Source: Chitinophaga ginsengisegetis (GTDB lineage Bacteria > Bacteroidota > Bacteroidia > Chitinophagales > Chitinophagaceae). From it: DNA of 64,000 nt. The stretch spans positions 1,984,001-2,048,000 of the forward strand of contig NZ_FUZZ01000001.1 in the NCBI RefSeq assembly GCF_900168065.1, written 5' to 3'. Both the position numbers and the translations under genes were made by a program. A model generated the notes under the pieces. That model searched no databases. It worked only from the letters and a program-made list of their open reading frames with translations, and was not told the origin of the DNA. Each line of letters opens with the position of its first letter. Position 1 is the stretch's first letter. Below, one piece after another: positions 52,192 through 60,735 of the stretch.

Positions 52192-53400
52192 ATGAGGGAG
52201 AACAATCATTACATAGCCGGCCTGATTGGCAAATACCTGGACAATAGTCTGAATGCTGACGAGCAAATTGCATTAACGGAGTGGATCAACACCTCCGATG
52301 ATAACCGCCGTCTTTTTGCAGAACTAACCGATCAGCAACAGCTGGTGGCGAATCTTCAGCGGTTTTATGCCTATGATACAGACAGGATTTCCAGGAAGAT
52401 CAGTGAACAGATCCCTGGATTTGACCAACCTGCTGCGCCCCCGGTTCACCGGGTTCATTTCATCCGCAGATGGGGCTGGGCAGCTGCTGCAGCACTGCTG
52501 CTTGCAGGAAGCACCTACCTGCTGGTAATGAATAAAAAAGATCAGTCGCCGGTCATCGCATCAAAGGTAGCGGATATCACTCCCGGCAGTCAGGGCGCTA
52601 TACTCACCCTGGCCGACGGACGACAGGTTGTACTGGATAGCATGACCAGCGGAATTGTTGCGCACCAAAGCGGTACCTCCGTAGTATTATCTAACGGAAA
52701 ACTGATGTATGATCCTTCCGGGGAAACCGTTTCCGATATCCAGTATAACAAAATGACCACGCCCAAAGGACGGCAATTCCAGATGACCTTACCTGACGGC
52801 ACCAAAGTGTGGTTAAATGCAGCCAGCTCCATCCGCTACCCTACTGTATTTGCGGGCAAGGAACGAAAAGTGGAAGTATACGGGGAAGCCTGTTTTGAAG
52901 TAGCAAAAGATGTCAATAAACCTTTCCTGGTAAATGTAAATAATAAAGCTTCCATAGAAGTACTGGGCACGTTGTTCAACGTAAACGCCTACGAAAATGA
53001 AAAAACGATCAATACAACATTGCTCGATGGAAGCGTAAGAGTAGTCAGTGAACCTGCCAGCATAATCCTCAAACCTGGTCAGCAGGCACAGATCAACAAT
53101 ATTTCCGGCACCAATAAACCGGGAGCAAAAATAGCTATAGTAAGCAATCCGGACATTGAAAAAATAATGGCCTGGAAAAACGGCCTGTTCAACTTTGAAG
53201 GCGCCAATCTCGAAGAAGTAATGCGACAGCTGGAACGCTGGTACAATATAGATGTAGTTTATGAAAATGGTATACCGGATATACAATTCATGGGAGAAAT
53301 GAGCAGGCAGATATCATTAACAGACCTGCTGGAAATATTAAGGAGAACAGAAGTAGACTTTAGAGTAGAAGGACGCAAATTGATTGTGCTGAATAAATAA
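52192..53400 (+). CDS. FecR-family anti-sigma factor
   Basis: A 402-residue single-pass anti-sigma factor with a cytosolic N-terminal part (about residues 1-88), a transmembrane segment (about 90-107), a FecR domain (about 180-280, with T-P-K-G-R-Q-F-Q-M-T and L-N-A-A-S-S-I-R-Y-P) and a C-terminal DUF4974 domain (about 325-400). It resembles the FecR at 5999-7183 in architecture and in the position between a TTG-start sigma gene and an STN-SusC gene, pointing to parallel but separate surface-signalling circuits. Confidence 0.9.
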   Translation: MRENNHYIAGLIGKYLDNSLNADEQIALTEWINTSDDNRRLFAELTDQQQLVANLQRFYAYDTDRISRKISEQIPGFDQPAAPPVHRVHFIRRWGWAAAAALLLAGSTYLLVMNKKDQSPVIASKVADITPGSQGAILTLADGRQVVLDSMTSGIVAHQSGTSVVLSNGKLMYDPSGETVSDIQYNKMTTPKGRQFQMTLPDGTKVWLNAASSIRYPTVFAGKERKVEVYGEACFEVAKDVNKPFLVNVNNKASIEVLGTLFNVNAYENEKTINTTLLDGSVRVVSEPASIILKPGQQAQINNISGTNKPGAKIAIVSNPDIEKIMAWKNGLFNFEGANLEEVMRQLERWYNIDVVYENGIPDIQFMGEMSRQISLTDLLEILRRTEVDFRVEGRKLIVLNK

Positions 53401-53488
53401 GTATCAGATACACTTCACCGGAGAATCACAGAAGGGGCCTGTATGGCCCGGCCTGACTATTTTATTAAACGAACCAACCATTAAAAAA

Positions 53489-53513
53489 CCGTCACGGATT
53501 GCGGCCGTGACGG
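53489..53513 (+). promoter_or_regulatory. hairpin between fecR and susC
   Basis: A 9-bp perfect stem CCGTCACGG / CCGTGACGG with a 7-base loop lies in the 178-base gap between fecR and susC, at the same place as the hairpin in the N-glycan locus. It may act as an attenuator or processing site. Confidence 0.45.
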
Positions 53514-53578
53514 TGTATTTGACTTAGTTGGTTTCTAAACGGTTTATTGCAATTCACATTTATTAACAACCAAATCTC

Positions 53579-56500
53579 ATGCAATTTATGCAAAAAAAAT
53601 GCTATTGGCCGCCCGATCGCCGGGGAAAAAACATGGGCCTAACCAAAATCTTTCTGGTAATGAGACTTACTGTCATTTTATTAGCCGCCGCCATCTTTCA
53701 GGCAAATGCCTCGGGTCACGCACAAACCGTTACCCTTTCGGGTAAAGCCATCCCTATCAAACAAGTATTTAGTGCCATCAAACAACAAACAGGGTACGTA
53801 GTTTTCAGTAATAATAACACGATCAATGATACACGGAATGTATCGCTTTCCGTACGTGATATGCCGTTGAAAGATCTGCTGAATGAAGTATTGAAAGACT
53901 TTCCGGTTACCTATGTGATCAAGGACAAAACAATTGTATTGTCCCGCAAAACAGCGCCGGCCGGCAATATCCTGGCTCCTCCCAATACCATCACCGGTAC
54001 CATCCGCTCTGCAACCGGTGAACCACTGCCAGGCGTTTCTGTCCGGATAAAAAATACGGTCAGCGGCACCATCACCGGGTCTGACGGCTCTTTCTTCTTT
54101 AACCGTCCTCCCGAAAACGCGGTATTCGTGATCAGCATGCTGGGATATGAAACCCTGGAAATCGCTGTCCTGAAAGGGAATAATGGTTTCACTGCCAACA
54201 CGCTTGATAAAGCACAATCGAAGTCGCTGCTGGTAACCGATGGCGCCAACCTGTTACTGAACATCACGCTGAACAGGAAAGACTTTGAAATGAACGATGT
54301 AGTAATCACCGGGTATATGAACGTGAATAAAAAGAACTACGTAGGTTCCGTTTACTCCGTGAAAGCCGATGATATCAAGATAGCCGGCGAAACCAGCATC
54401 GACCAGATGTTGCAGGGCGTTGTGCCCGGCATGTCTGTAATGACGCAATCGGGGCAGGTGGGTTCCACCCCAAAGATCCGTATCCGCGGTACCTCTACCA
54501 TCCTGGGCAACCAGGAACCGGTTTGGGTAGTGGATGGCGTAATCCAGCGCGATCCCTTACCAATGCCCAGTGGCAGCGGATCACTGGCAGGAGACATGAG
54601 TGAACTGCGCCTGATCGCCTCTAACGCAATTTCCTGGCTGAACCCAAACGATATTGAAACCATCACCGTTTTAAAAGATGCTTCGGCCACCGCTATTTAT
54701 GGTTCACAGGCAGCCAACGGCGTAATTGTACTCACCACAAAAAAAGCCCGTCCCGGCCAGTTGTCGGTGTCTTACAACTCCAACCTCACCGTTGGTCAGA
54801 AACCTACCTACGGCGACTTCGACCTGATGAACTCCCAGGAACTGATGCAGTTTTCGAAAGAAGTATACGAAGCGCGCGACAGCTATACTGCTGAAGTATT
54901 GCCTATCGGCTACGCTGCACTGATCCAGCAACTACAAAGAAAAGAAATTGATTACGCCACTTACGTGGAACGGTACCGGAAACTGGAAAATCAGAATACC
55001 GATTGGTTCTCTCTCCTGTTCCGCAACCCGTTCAGTCAGAATCACAGCCTGAGCATCTCCGGCGGTACCGAGAAGATCTCAAACAGAACCTCTCTGAGCC
55101 TGCAACAGCAAAACGGCGAAGCCAAAGGAAATGACCTTACTTCTTTCGCCGCCTCTTCCAATACCACGCTCCGGTTTGGAAAACGGCTAACCGTAAACTT
55201 CATGCTGAATGGAAGCCGCCGGGAAACAAATGGTTTTGCATATGGCGTAGATCCGTTCACCTATGCTTACAATACCGCCAGAACCATTCCTATGTATAAC
55301 GACGACGGCTCCCTTTTCTATCATGAGAAAAGAGGGGAATCCAGCACCGTTTTCCCCGGCAACAACAGCTACCAGTATAACATTCAGAATGAAATTAATA
55401 ATACCGGGAATAAAAATGTGACCACTAACCTGTCGTCTACTGCAGATGTAAACCTGCAGTTAACAAAGGACCTGCAATACCAGGGACTGTTATCTTACAC
55501 CCTTACCAATTCCAACGTAAAATCTTACGCTACGGAATTATCTTACTATATCACTCAAACAAGAGGATATGAGTTTGGCAGCGTACTGTCCAACTCTCCG
55601 CAGGAACTGGCCAGCCGCCTGCCTTTCGGAGGACTCGTACAAATGCAGAATGCCAACAACAGTGGATATACCTGGAGAAACAGCCTGGTGTATAACCACC
55701 TGTTTGGTACTAAACATGCCGTTACCCTCCAGGGGGGAATGGAGGCAAGATCCGCACTCACGCAGGGTAACACTGATACCCGTTATGGCTATCTCCGTTA
55801 CCGCGGAGAAAGTTATGCGCCTGTTCCGGCACTGTCTGCGATGATCTCCGGCAATGGCGACAATCTCCTTGACCTCATGCGCGTCAATTCCCGCATCGTT
55901 AACCAGAAGAGTAATTTCCTGAGTGAATATTTTTCTGCGGTGTATGGTTTTGATCAGCGCTTTATCTTCAACTTCAACGCAAGACTGGATGCCTCCAACC
56001 GTTTCGGGCAGGATAAAAACAAGCGGTTCCAGCCAACCTGGTCGGTGGGTGGAAAATGGCGCGTTGCCAACGAAAAATTCCTCAGCTCCCAGAAATGGCT
56101 GAATGCCTTCGACGTATCTGCCACTTACGGCTACCAGGGAAATGCAGTGGAAGCGGTATCTCCTTACCTGATTGCCACCGACGGAGGACTCAGCAATGTA
56201 TTCAAACAGTATATCCTCAATATCAAATCGCTGCCTTATCCTGAACTGGGTTGGGAGAAAACAAAAACATGGAACCTCGGACTGGATGTTGCCATGTTTA
56301 ACGGCCGCCTGAGCGCTACCGCCAACTGGTACAAAAAAAGCAGTAACATCCTCGCTTCACGGGACGTGCCCGTTGAAAACGGGATGAATTCCGCAACCGT
56401 ATTTGGCTCCCTGATGGAAAACACCGGCTATGATCTGATCATCAGTGTAGTACCGGTGCGTACCAAAGACTTCATGTGGCAGTTTTCTGTGAATACAGGT

Positions 56501-57244
56501 CTTGCCCGGAACGTGCTGAAACAAAACGAAAGGGTTAATACGAGAGAGGATTATCTGAACGGAACAGCTATTGTGAACGGAGAAGCCTACTCCACTTTTT
56601 ATTCCTATGCTTATGCAGGTTTAAGTCCGGCCAATGGAGTGCCGCTCTTCAAAAACATGGATATTAAACCTACTGCCAACGACCTGGAATACCTGGTAAA
56701 ATCAGGTAAGCTGGATCCCGACTTTTCCGGTGGATTCAATACAATGGTCAGGTATAAGAACCTCTCCTTAAGCGCACAATTCGCCATGGCATTCGGAAAT
56801 CAAAAAAGACTGCCCGTGTTCTACAACGCTTCCGGTGCGCCCACTCCTGAACAGAATGCTCCCAGGATCCTGAAGGAACGCTGGAAACAACCAGGCGATG
56901 AGAAATATACCAACGTTCCTGCTGTTCCACCCGGCAATCCCCGCAGGATAGAATTCTACCTGCCAACAACAGTACCATTCAGGGTAACACCATATGACCT
57001 GTATAACCAATCCGACTACATGGTGGCAGATGCTGATTTTGTCCGCTGCCGGCAAATTTCGTTTAACTACGAGTTTACACAGGAACTGCTGAAAAAGATA
57101 CACATCAAACGACTGAGTACATCCCTCAGCATGACCAACCCGTTCCTGGTAACTTTTGACGATGCATGGAGAGGCTATGACCCCGAAACAAACGGATGGC
57201 CTGCCCGCAGAACAACGTCATTATCTTTTAATATGACTTTCTAA
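53579..57244 (+). CDS. SusC/RagA TonB-dependent transporter with STN signalling domain (second sigma locus)
   Basis: A 1221-residue outer-membrane receptor. It has a long leader with signal segment (about residues 20-45), STN domain (about 50-120), and carboxypeptidase-D-like domain (about 138-225) with an extra insert before the plug. The plug domain (about 235-395) shows V-W-V-V-D-G-V, D-I-E-T-I-T-V-L-K-D-A-S-A-T-A-I-Y-G and A-A-N-G-V-I-V-L-T-T. The rest is barrel. It is followed by a SusD gene and a degenerate zinc-metallohydrolase-type lipoprotein, a gene set seen with peptide or protein uptake loci. The substrate is unknown. Confidence 0.93.
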   Translation: MQFMQKKCYWPPDRRGKNMGLTKIFLVMRLTVILLAAAIFQANASGHAQTVTLSGKAIPIKQVFSAIKQQTGYVVFSNNNTINDTRNVSLSVRDMPLKDLLNEVLKDFPVTYVIKDKTIVLSRKTAPAGNILAPPNTITGTIRSATGEPLPGVSVRIKNTVSGTITGSDGSFFFNRPPENAVFVISMLGYETLEIAVLKGNNGFTANTLDKAQSKSLLVTDGANLLLNITLNRKDFEMNDVVITGYMNVNKKNYVGSVYSVKADDIKIAGETSIDQMLQGVVPGMSVMTQSGQVGSTPKIRIRGTSTILGNQEPVWVVDGVIQRDPLPMPSGSGSLAGDMSELRLIASNAISWLNPNDIETITVLKDASATAIYGSQAANGVIVLTTKKARPGQLSVSYNSNLTVGQKPTYGDFDLMNSQELMQFSKEVYEARDSYTAEVLPIGYAALIQQLQRKEIDYATYVERYRKLENQNTDWFSLLFRNPFSQNHSLSISGGTEKISNRTSLSLQQQNGEAKGNDLTSFAASSNTTLRFGKRLTVNFMLNGSRRETNGFAYGVDPFTYAYNTARTIPMYNDDGSLFYHEKRGESSTVFPGNNSYQYNIQNEINNTGNKNVTTNLSSTADVNLQLTKDLQYQGLLSYTLTNSNVKSYATELSYYITQTRGYEFGSVLSNSPQELASRLPFGGLVQMQNANNSGYTWRNSLVYNHLFGTKHAVTLQGGMEARSALTQGNTDTRYGYLRYRGESYAPVPALSAMISGNGDNLLDLMRVNSRIVNQKSNFLSEYFSAVYGFDQRFIFNFNARLDASNRFGQDKNKRFQPTWSVGGKWRVANEKFLSSQKWLNAFDVSATYGYQGNAVEAVSPYLIATDGGLSNVFKQYILNIKSLPYPELGWEKTKTWNLGLDVAMFNGRLSATANWYKKSSNILASRDVPVENGMNSATVFGSLMENTGYDLIISVVPVRTKDFMWQFSVNTGLARNVLKQNERVNTREDYLNGTAIVNGEAYSTFYSYAYAGLSPANGVPLFKNMDIKPTANDLEYLVKSGKLDPDFSGGFNTMVRYKNLSLSAQFAMAFGNQKRLPVFYNASGAPTPEQNAPRILKERWKQPGDEKYTNVPAVPPGNPRRIEFYLPTTVPFRVTPYDLYNQSDYMVADADFVRCRQISFNYEFTQELLKKIHIKRLSTSLSMTNPFLVTFDDAWRGYDPETNGWPARRTTSLSFNMTF

Positions 57245-57255
57245 TATTGAAGCGC

Positions 57256-58683
57256 ATGAAATATAAGTTATTCTCTGTTTTCTTTGTCTTCACGCTGCTG
57301 GCATCCAGCTGCACTAAATTCCTGGAAGAACAATCCCAGAGTGAAATCATTCCCAAAACTGCCACCGACTTCCGGGAGCTGTTGATGGGATCAGGTTATA
57401 TGGGAAATGACGAGCCAACTGATTTTCTTTCCCGCATGGACGACGACGTGGATCTTAACATTGAATGGGGCGCCGGTACCGGCTACTCCATTGTAGGAAC
57501 GGCTACTGTGAAAACGGATTACCTCTACTATACGTGGCAGCCTCAGTTAGCCGACAGAAATGGTTTGGGCGATCTTATCAGTGAAGATCCTGCATCTACC
57601 GCCTACTTCTATTTTTATGAACGGATCATGGGATGCAACGCCGTGCTGGATAATATCAACACCGCCATCGGCAGCCAGCAGGAAAAAGACAGGGTGAAGG
57701 GAGAAGCCCTGGCGATGCGGTCTTTCTATTATTTCCGGCTGGTAAATCTCTACGGAGAACCTTACAACAGCAATCCACAGGCGCTTGCCGTACCCTTAAA
57801 GCTGAACTCCAGTGTAACTGCGGAATACATGGAGCAGACGACCGTTGCAAAAGTATATGAGCAAATCGTCAACGACCTGAAAGAAGCTGCCACGCTGATG
57901 GACCCGCTGCCCATTGCTCGCAGGGACTATCACATCAACCAGCCTGCCATTCATATTCTTTTATCAAGGGTATATCTCTATATGGAGAAATGGGAGGATT
58001 GTGTAGCAGAAGCCAATAAAGTGTTTGAACAGGGAAGTGTGCTGATGGATATGACCGGCATCACCACCGGGTACTACCTCACCTATACCAACCCGGAAGT
58101 GGAATGGATGTTTGGCGGAAAATCACAGGGGGGCGACCAAACCGCCTATACGTTTTCACCGGAACTTATGTCCATTTATGATGCAGAGAAAGATGTACGC
58201 CGCAAATATGGCATCTCTGATTCAAACGGCGACGCGCCGCTCATATCGAAGTATACAAACATAGCCGGGGAACTTGTTCAATGTCTTCGTACCGGGGAAG
58301 CCGTGTTAAACAGGGCAGAGGCAAATGTGCAACTCGGAAAACTGAGCGCCGCCATGAAAGATCTGAATGACCTGCGCCGTACGCGTATCATCGGTTATAC
58401 AGATGAAAACATCGGTGATAAAGCAGTGCTGCTAAAGGCGGTACGGGACGAGCGCCGGAAAGAATTTTTCCTGGAAGGATTCCGCTGGTTTGATCTTCGC
58501 CGTTACGGCATGCCGGCCATTACACACCGGTATCAGCATGAACTGGGAGAAGCCATTCTGCATTACACACTGAAAGAAAAAGACCCGATGTACACGCTGC
58601 CTTTTCCTAACAGTTTGTTGCAGAGGAATCCGGCACTGAAACAAAATCCTTCCGGCACCATGAGCGACAGGATCGGACAGTAA
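57256..58683 (+). CDS. SusD/RagB-family lipoprotein (second sigma locus)
   Basis: A 475-residue lipoprotein started at ATG 57256; a TTG at 57247 is in frame but less likely. The lipobox A-S-S-C has Cys-19. It shows L-A-M-R-S-F-Y-Y-F-R-L-V-N-L-Y-G-E-P-Y near residue 150 and C-terminal R-T-G-E-A-V-L-N-R-A-E-A and R-R-K-E-F-F-L-E-G-F-R-W-F-D-L-R-R segments that mark the SusD fold. It pairs with the preceding SusC, 11 bases upstream. Its N-terminal T-D-F-R-E-L-L-M-G-S-G-Y segment suggests the subgroup associated with zinc-metallohydrolase lipoproteins. Confidence 0.92.
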   Translation: MKYKLFSVFFVFTLLASSCTKFLEEQSQSEIIPKTATDFRELLMGSGYMGNDEPTDFLSRMDDDVDLNIEWGAGTGYSIVGTATVKTDYLYYTWQPQLADRNGLGDLISEDPASTAYFYFYERIMGCNAVLDNINTAIGSQQEKDRVKGEALAMRSFYYFRLVNLYGEPYNSNPQALAVPLKLNSSVTAEYMEQTTVAKVYEQIVNDLKEAATLMDPLPIARRDYHINQPAIHILLSRVYLYMEKWEDCVAEANKVFEQGSVLMDMTGITTGYYLTYTNPEVEWMFGGKSQGGDQTAYTFSPELMSIYDAEKDVRRKYGISDSNGDAPLISKYTNIAGELVQCLRTGEAVLNRAEANVQLGKLSAAMKDLNDLRRTRIIGYTDENIGDKAVLLKAVRDERRKEFFLEGFRWFDLRRYGMPAITHRYQHELGEAILHYTLKEKDPMYTLPFPNSLLQRNPALKQNPSGTMSDRIGQ

Positions 58684-58711
58684 CTATTTAACACGCAATA
58701 CCATCTTTAAC

Positions 58712-59638
58712 ATGAAACATATATTTCTCATCGGCTGCATCTCCAGCATATTATTATTCTCCTGTTCGAAGGATAATGAAATTGGCGCACCGGCGCCGAT
58801 CGGACCTGATTATGTGTTGCCGCAGGGGAACGCCCCCAAAGAGGCAAATGATAAAATCCAGCAGCTGTACAACAACTACGGATCTTACTTCCTGTATGTG
58901 TTTACACAAAAGGATTTTGAGTGGACACAGGCAGCCGGCGGCAGCGCATCAAAGATCGATACAGCGGTATTGGGCAATCCCGCCTATGCCGGGGATATGC
59001 TGAACTTTCTCAATGATGTGTGGTTGAAATTTCTCCCGGAAGATTTCAGGAAAAGCCAGGGGATTCCTTACCGGGTACTGATGGCCGATACCATCAAACA
59101 ATACCGGCCAGGCATGCCGCCGGGCAGGGAATATCTTTATTTCGATTGCAAAGTAGTAGGTAAGTCTATCACTTTCGCAGGCATGAACGCATCCCTGCGA
59201 ACCATGACCCCGGCAGAGAAAGTAGCGAAAAAGAATATTCTCACAAGCGCTATCTGGAGTTATTACATCAGTAACAATATCCTGGATATTCCCGCAGCAT
59301 TTTATACCGTCAGCAATTACGCTACAGCTGCAGCACCTACTGCGCCGCTGTCGATGCCGGACAACCTGGAAGCCTTCCGGAACAGGGGCTTTTTACCCAC
59401 CAGCTATGATCCCATCAGCGGCAGAATAGGCGAATGGTATTATGGCACCTATTCCTGGGGAACGGCCAAGTCAAATGATATTACTTCATTTATCATGCAT
59501 ATTACAACCCGGACGGATGCACAAATGCAACCGTACCTGCAGTATCCGCTCATCAAACAGAAGTTTGATATCCTGGTGGATTATTACAAAACAAAATATC
59601 ATATAGATGTACGCGCTATTGCAAACGCCGCCTACTGA
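58712..59638 (+). CDS. zinc-metallohydrolase-type lipoprotein lacking HExxH (degenerate)
   Basis: A 308-residue lipoprotein (lipobox L-F-S-C, Cys-18). Its layout matches the substrate-import-associated zinc metallohydrolase lipoproteins (Peptidase_Mx1-like) encoded after susCD. It has Y-N-N-Y-G-S-Y-F near residue 50, W-L-K-F-L-P-E-D-F near 108, and the C-terminal K-Q-K-F-D-I-L-V-D-Y-Y-K-T-K. The family's HExxH zinc site should fall around residues 178-192, but the sequence there is A-I-W-S-Y-Y-I-S-N-N, with no His-Glu pair. It is therefore probably catalytically dead and might act as a binding lipoprotein instead. It is the last gene of the sigma/FecR/SusCD unit, before a strong terminator. 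Confidence 0.7.
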   Translation: MKHIFLIGCISSILLFSCSKDNEIGAPAPIGPDYVLPQGNAPKEANDKIQQLYNNYGSYFLYVFTQKDFEWTQAAGGSASKIDTAVLGNPAYAGDMLNFLNDVWLKFLPEDFRKSQGIPYRVLMADTIKQYRPGMPPGREYLYFDCKVVGKSITFAGMNASLRTMTPAEKVAKKNILTSAIWSYYISNNILDIPAAFYTVSNYATAAAPTAPLSMPDNLEAFRNRGFLPTSYDPISGRIGEWYYGTYSWGTAKSNDITSFIMHITTRTDAQMQPYLQYPLIKQKFDILVDYYKTKYHIDVRAIANAAY

Positions 59639-59650
59639 TTCCTGACCTTT

Positions 59651-59690
59651 CCTTTCGCCCGGGGCTTGTCCCCGGCGAAAGGTATTTTTC
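59651..59690 (+). terminator. strong terminator closing the second SusC locus
   Basis: A 13-bp G+C-rich stem with one bulged C (arms 59651-59664 and 59670-59682) is followed by a T-rich tail (TATTTTTC), 12 bases after the last stop codon. Confidence 0.85.
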
Positions 59691-59731
59691 AGTAACCCAT
59701 CTTTATAAAAAAATATTCAAACGCAATAACC

Positions 59732-59751
59732 GCGTAAGCAAAAGCTTACGC
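59732..59751 (+). other. GCGTAAGC / GCTTACGC hairpin before the GldA-like gene
   Basis: A perfect 8-bp inverted repeat with an AAAA loop lies 34 bases upstream of the ABC ATPase start. It could be an operator, a leader hairpin or a second weak terminator. The sequence alone does not decide. Confidence 0.35.
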
Positions 59752-59784
59752 CTGCTATTTTATTCAATAAACAATCCGTAATGA

Positions 59785-60714
59785 ATGGAAAACGCCATCG
59801 TAAAAGTTGAGAATCTGTCTCACCGTTACGCGTCCCAGTGGGCGGTAAGAGACATAAATTTTGAGATCCATAGCCAGGGAGTTGTGGGCCTGCTGGGTTC
59901 CAATGGAGCCGGCAAATCCACTACCATGAATATCATTTGTGGGGTGTTAAAACAATCAAAGGGAGAAGTATTTATCAACGGCATCAACCTGAAAGAAGAT
60001 CCGGTAACGGCCAAACGAAATATCGGGTTTATGCCGCAAAAGCTGCCGCTGTACCTCGATTTCACCGTGGAAGAATACCTCACCTATTGCGCCGATTTGC
60101 GGATGGTGGAAAAAGACCAGGTAAAAAAAGCAGTACAGCAGGCATTGGAAAGATGCGGCGTGGCGCATTTCAGGGAACGCCTGCTCCGCAACCTCTCCGG
60201 CGGATACCAGCAACGTGTGGGCATTGCCCAGGCCATTGTGCACAACCCTAAGTTTGTAGTACTCGATGAACCCACCAACGGCCTCGATCCAAACCAGATC
60301 GTGGAAGTAAGGAACCTGATCAAAGAAATTGCAACAGACCGCTCCGTGTTATTGTCTACCCACATCCTCACAGAAGTACAGGCTACCTGCAAGGAAATCA
60401 AAATGATTGAAGAAGGGCAGATGGTGTTTTCCGGAACCCTGGAAATGTTCGACAACTACATCGAACCCAATTCACTGGTAGTAATGCTGGAAACCCCTCC
60501 CGCACAGGAGGAACTGCTGAAACTGGAAGGTATCAGGTCTATTGAACAACTGGCCCCCTCCCGTTTCAGACTCGGATACGACGGGGAAAAGAAAACGGCG
60601 CAACGGATCGCGGAAATAAGCGTGGGCAGAGGCTGGGGACTTATGGAACTGATTATTGAAAAGAGTTCACTGGATGCCGTATTTGCCAGGTTGTCTAAAA
60701 AAAATACCAAATAA
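59785..60714 (+). CDS. GldA-like ABC transporter ATP-binding protein
   Basis: A 309-residue ATPase. Walker A is G-S-N-G-A-G-K-S at residues 38-45, the signature is L-S-G-G-Y-Q-Q-R near 136, and Walker B is V-V-L-D-E-P-T-N-G-L-D-P near 160. The C-terminal 80 residues form the extra domain usual in ABC-2 exporter ATPases. It precedes, by 21 bases, a gene for a GldF-GldG-type fusion, so the pair resembles the GldA/F/G transporter of Bacteroidota. In many non-gliding species this transporter has an unknown export role. Confidence 0.88.
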   Translation: MENAIVKVENLSHRYASQWAVRDINFEIHSQGVVGLLGSNGAGKSTTMNIICGVLKQSKGEVFINGINLKEDPVTAKRNIGFMPQKLPLYLDFTVEEYLTYCADLRMVEKDQVKKAVQQALERCGVAHFRERLLRNLSGGYQQRVGIAQAIVHNPKFVVLDEPTNGLDPNQIVEVRNLIKEIATDRSVLLSTHILTEVQATCKEIKMIEEGQMVFSGTLEMFDNYIEPNSLVVMLETPPAQEELLKLEGIRSIEQLAPSRFRLGYDGEKKTAQRIAEISVGRGWGLMELIIEKSSLDAVFARLSKKNTK

Positions 60715-60735
60715 AAAATCAATAAAAGATATTCA

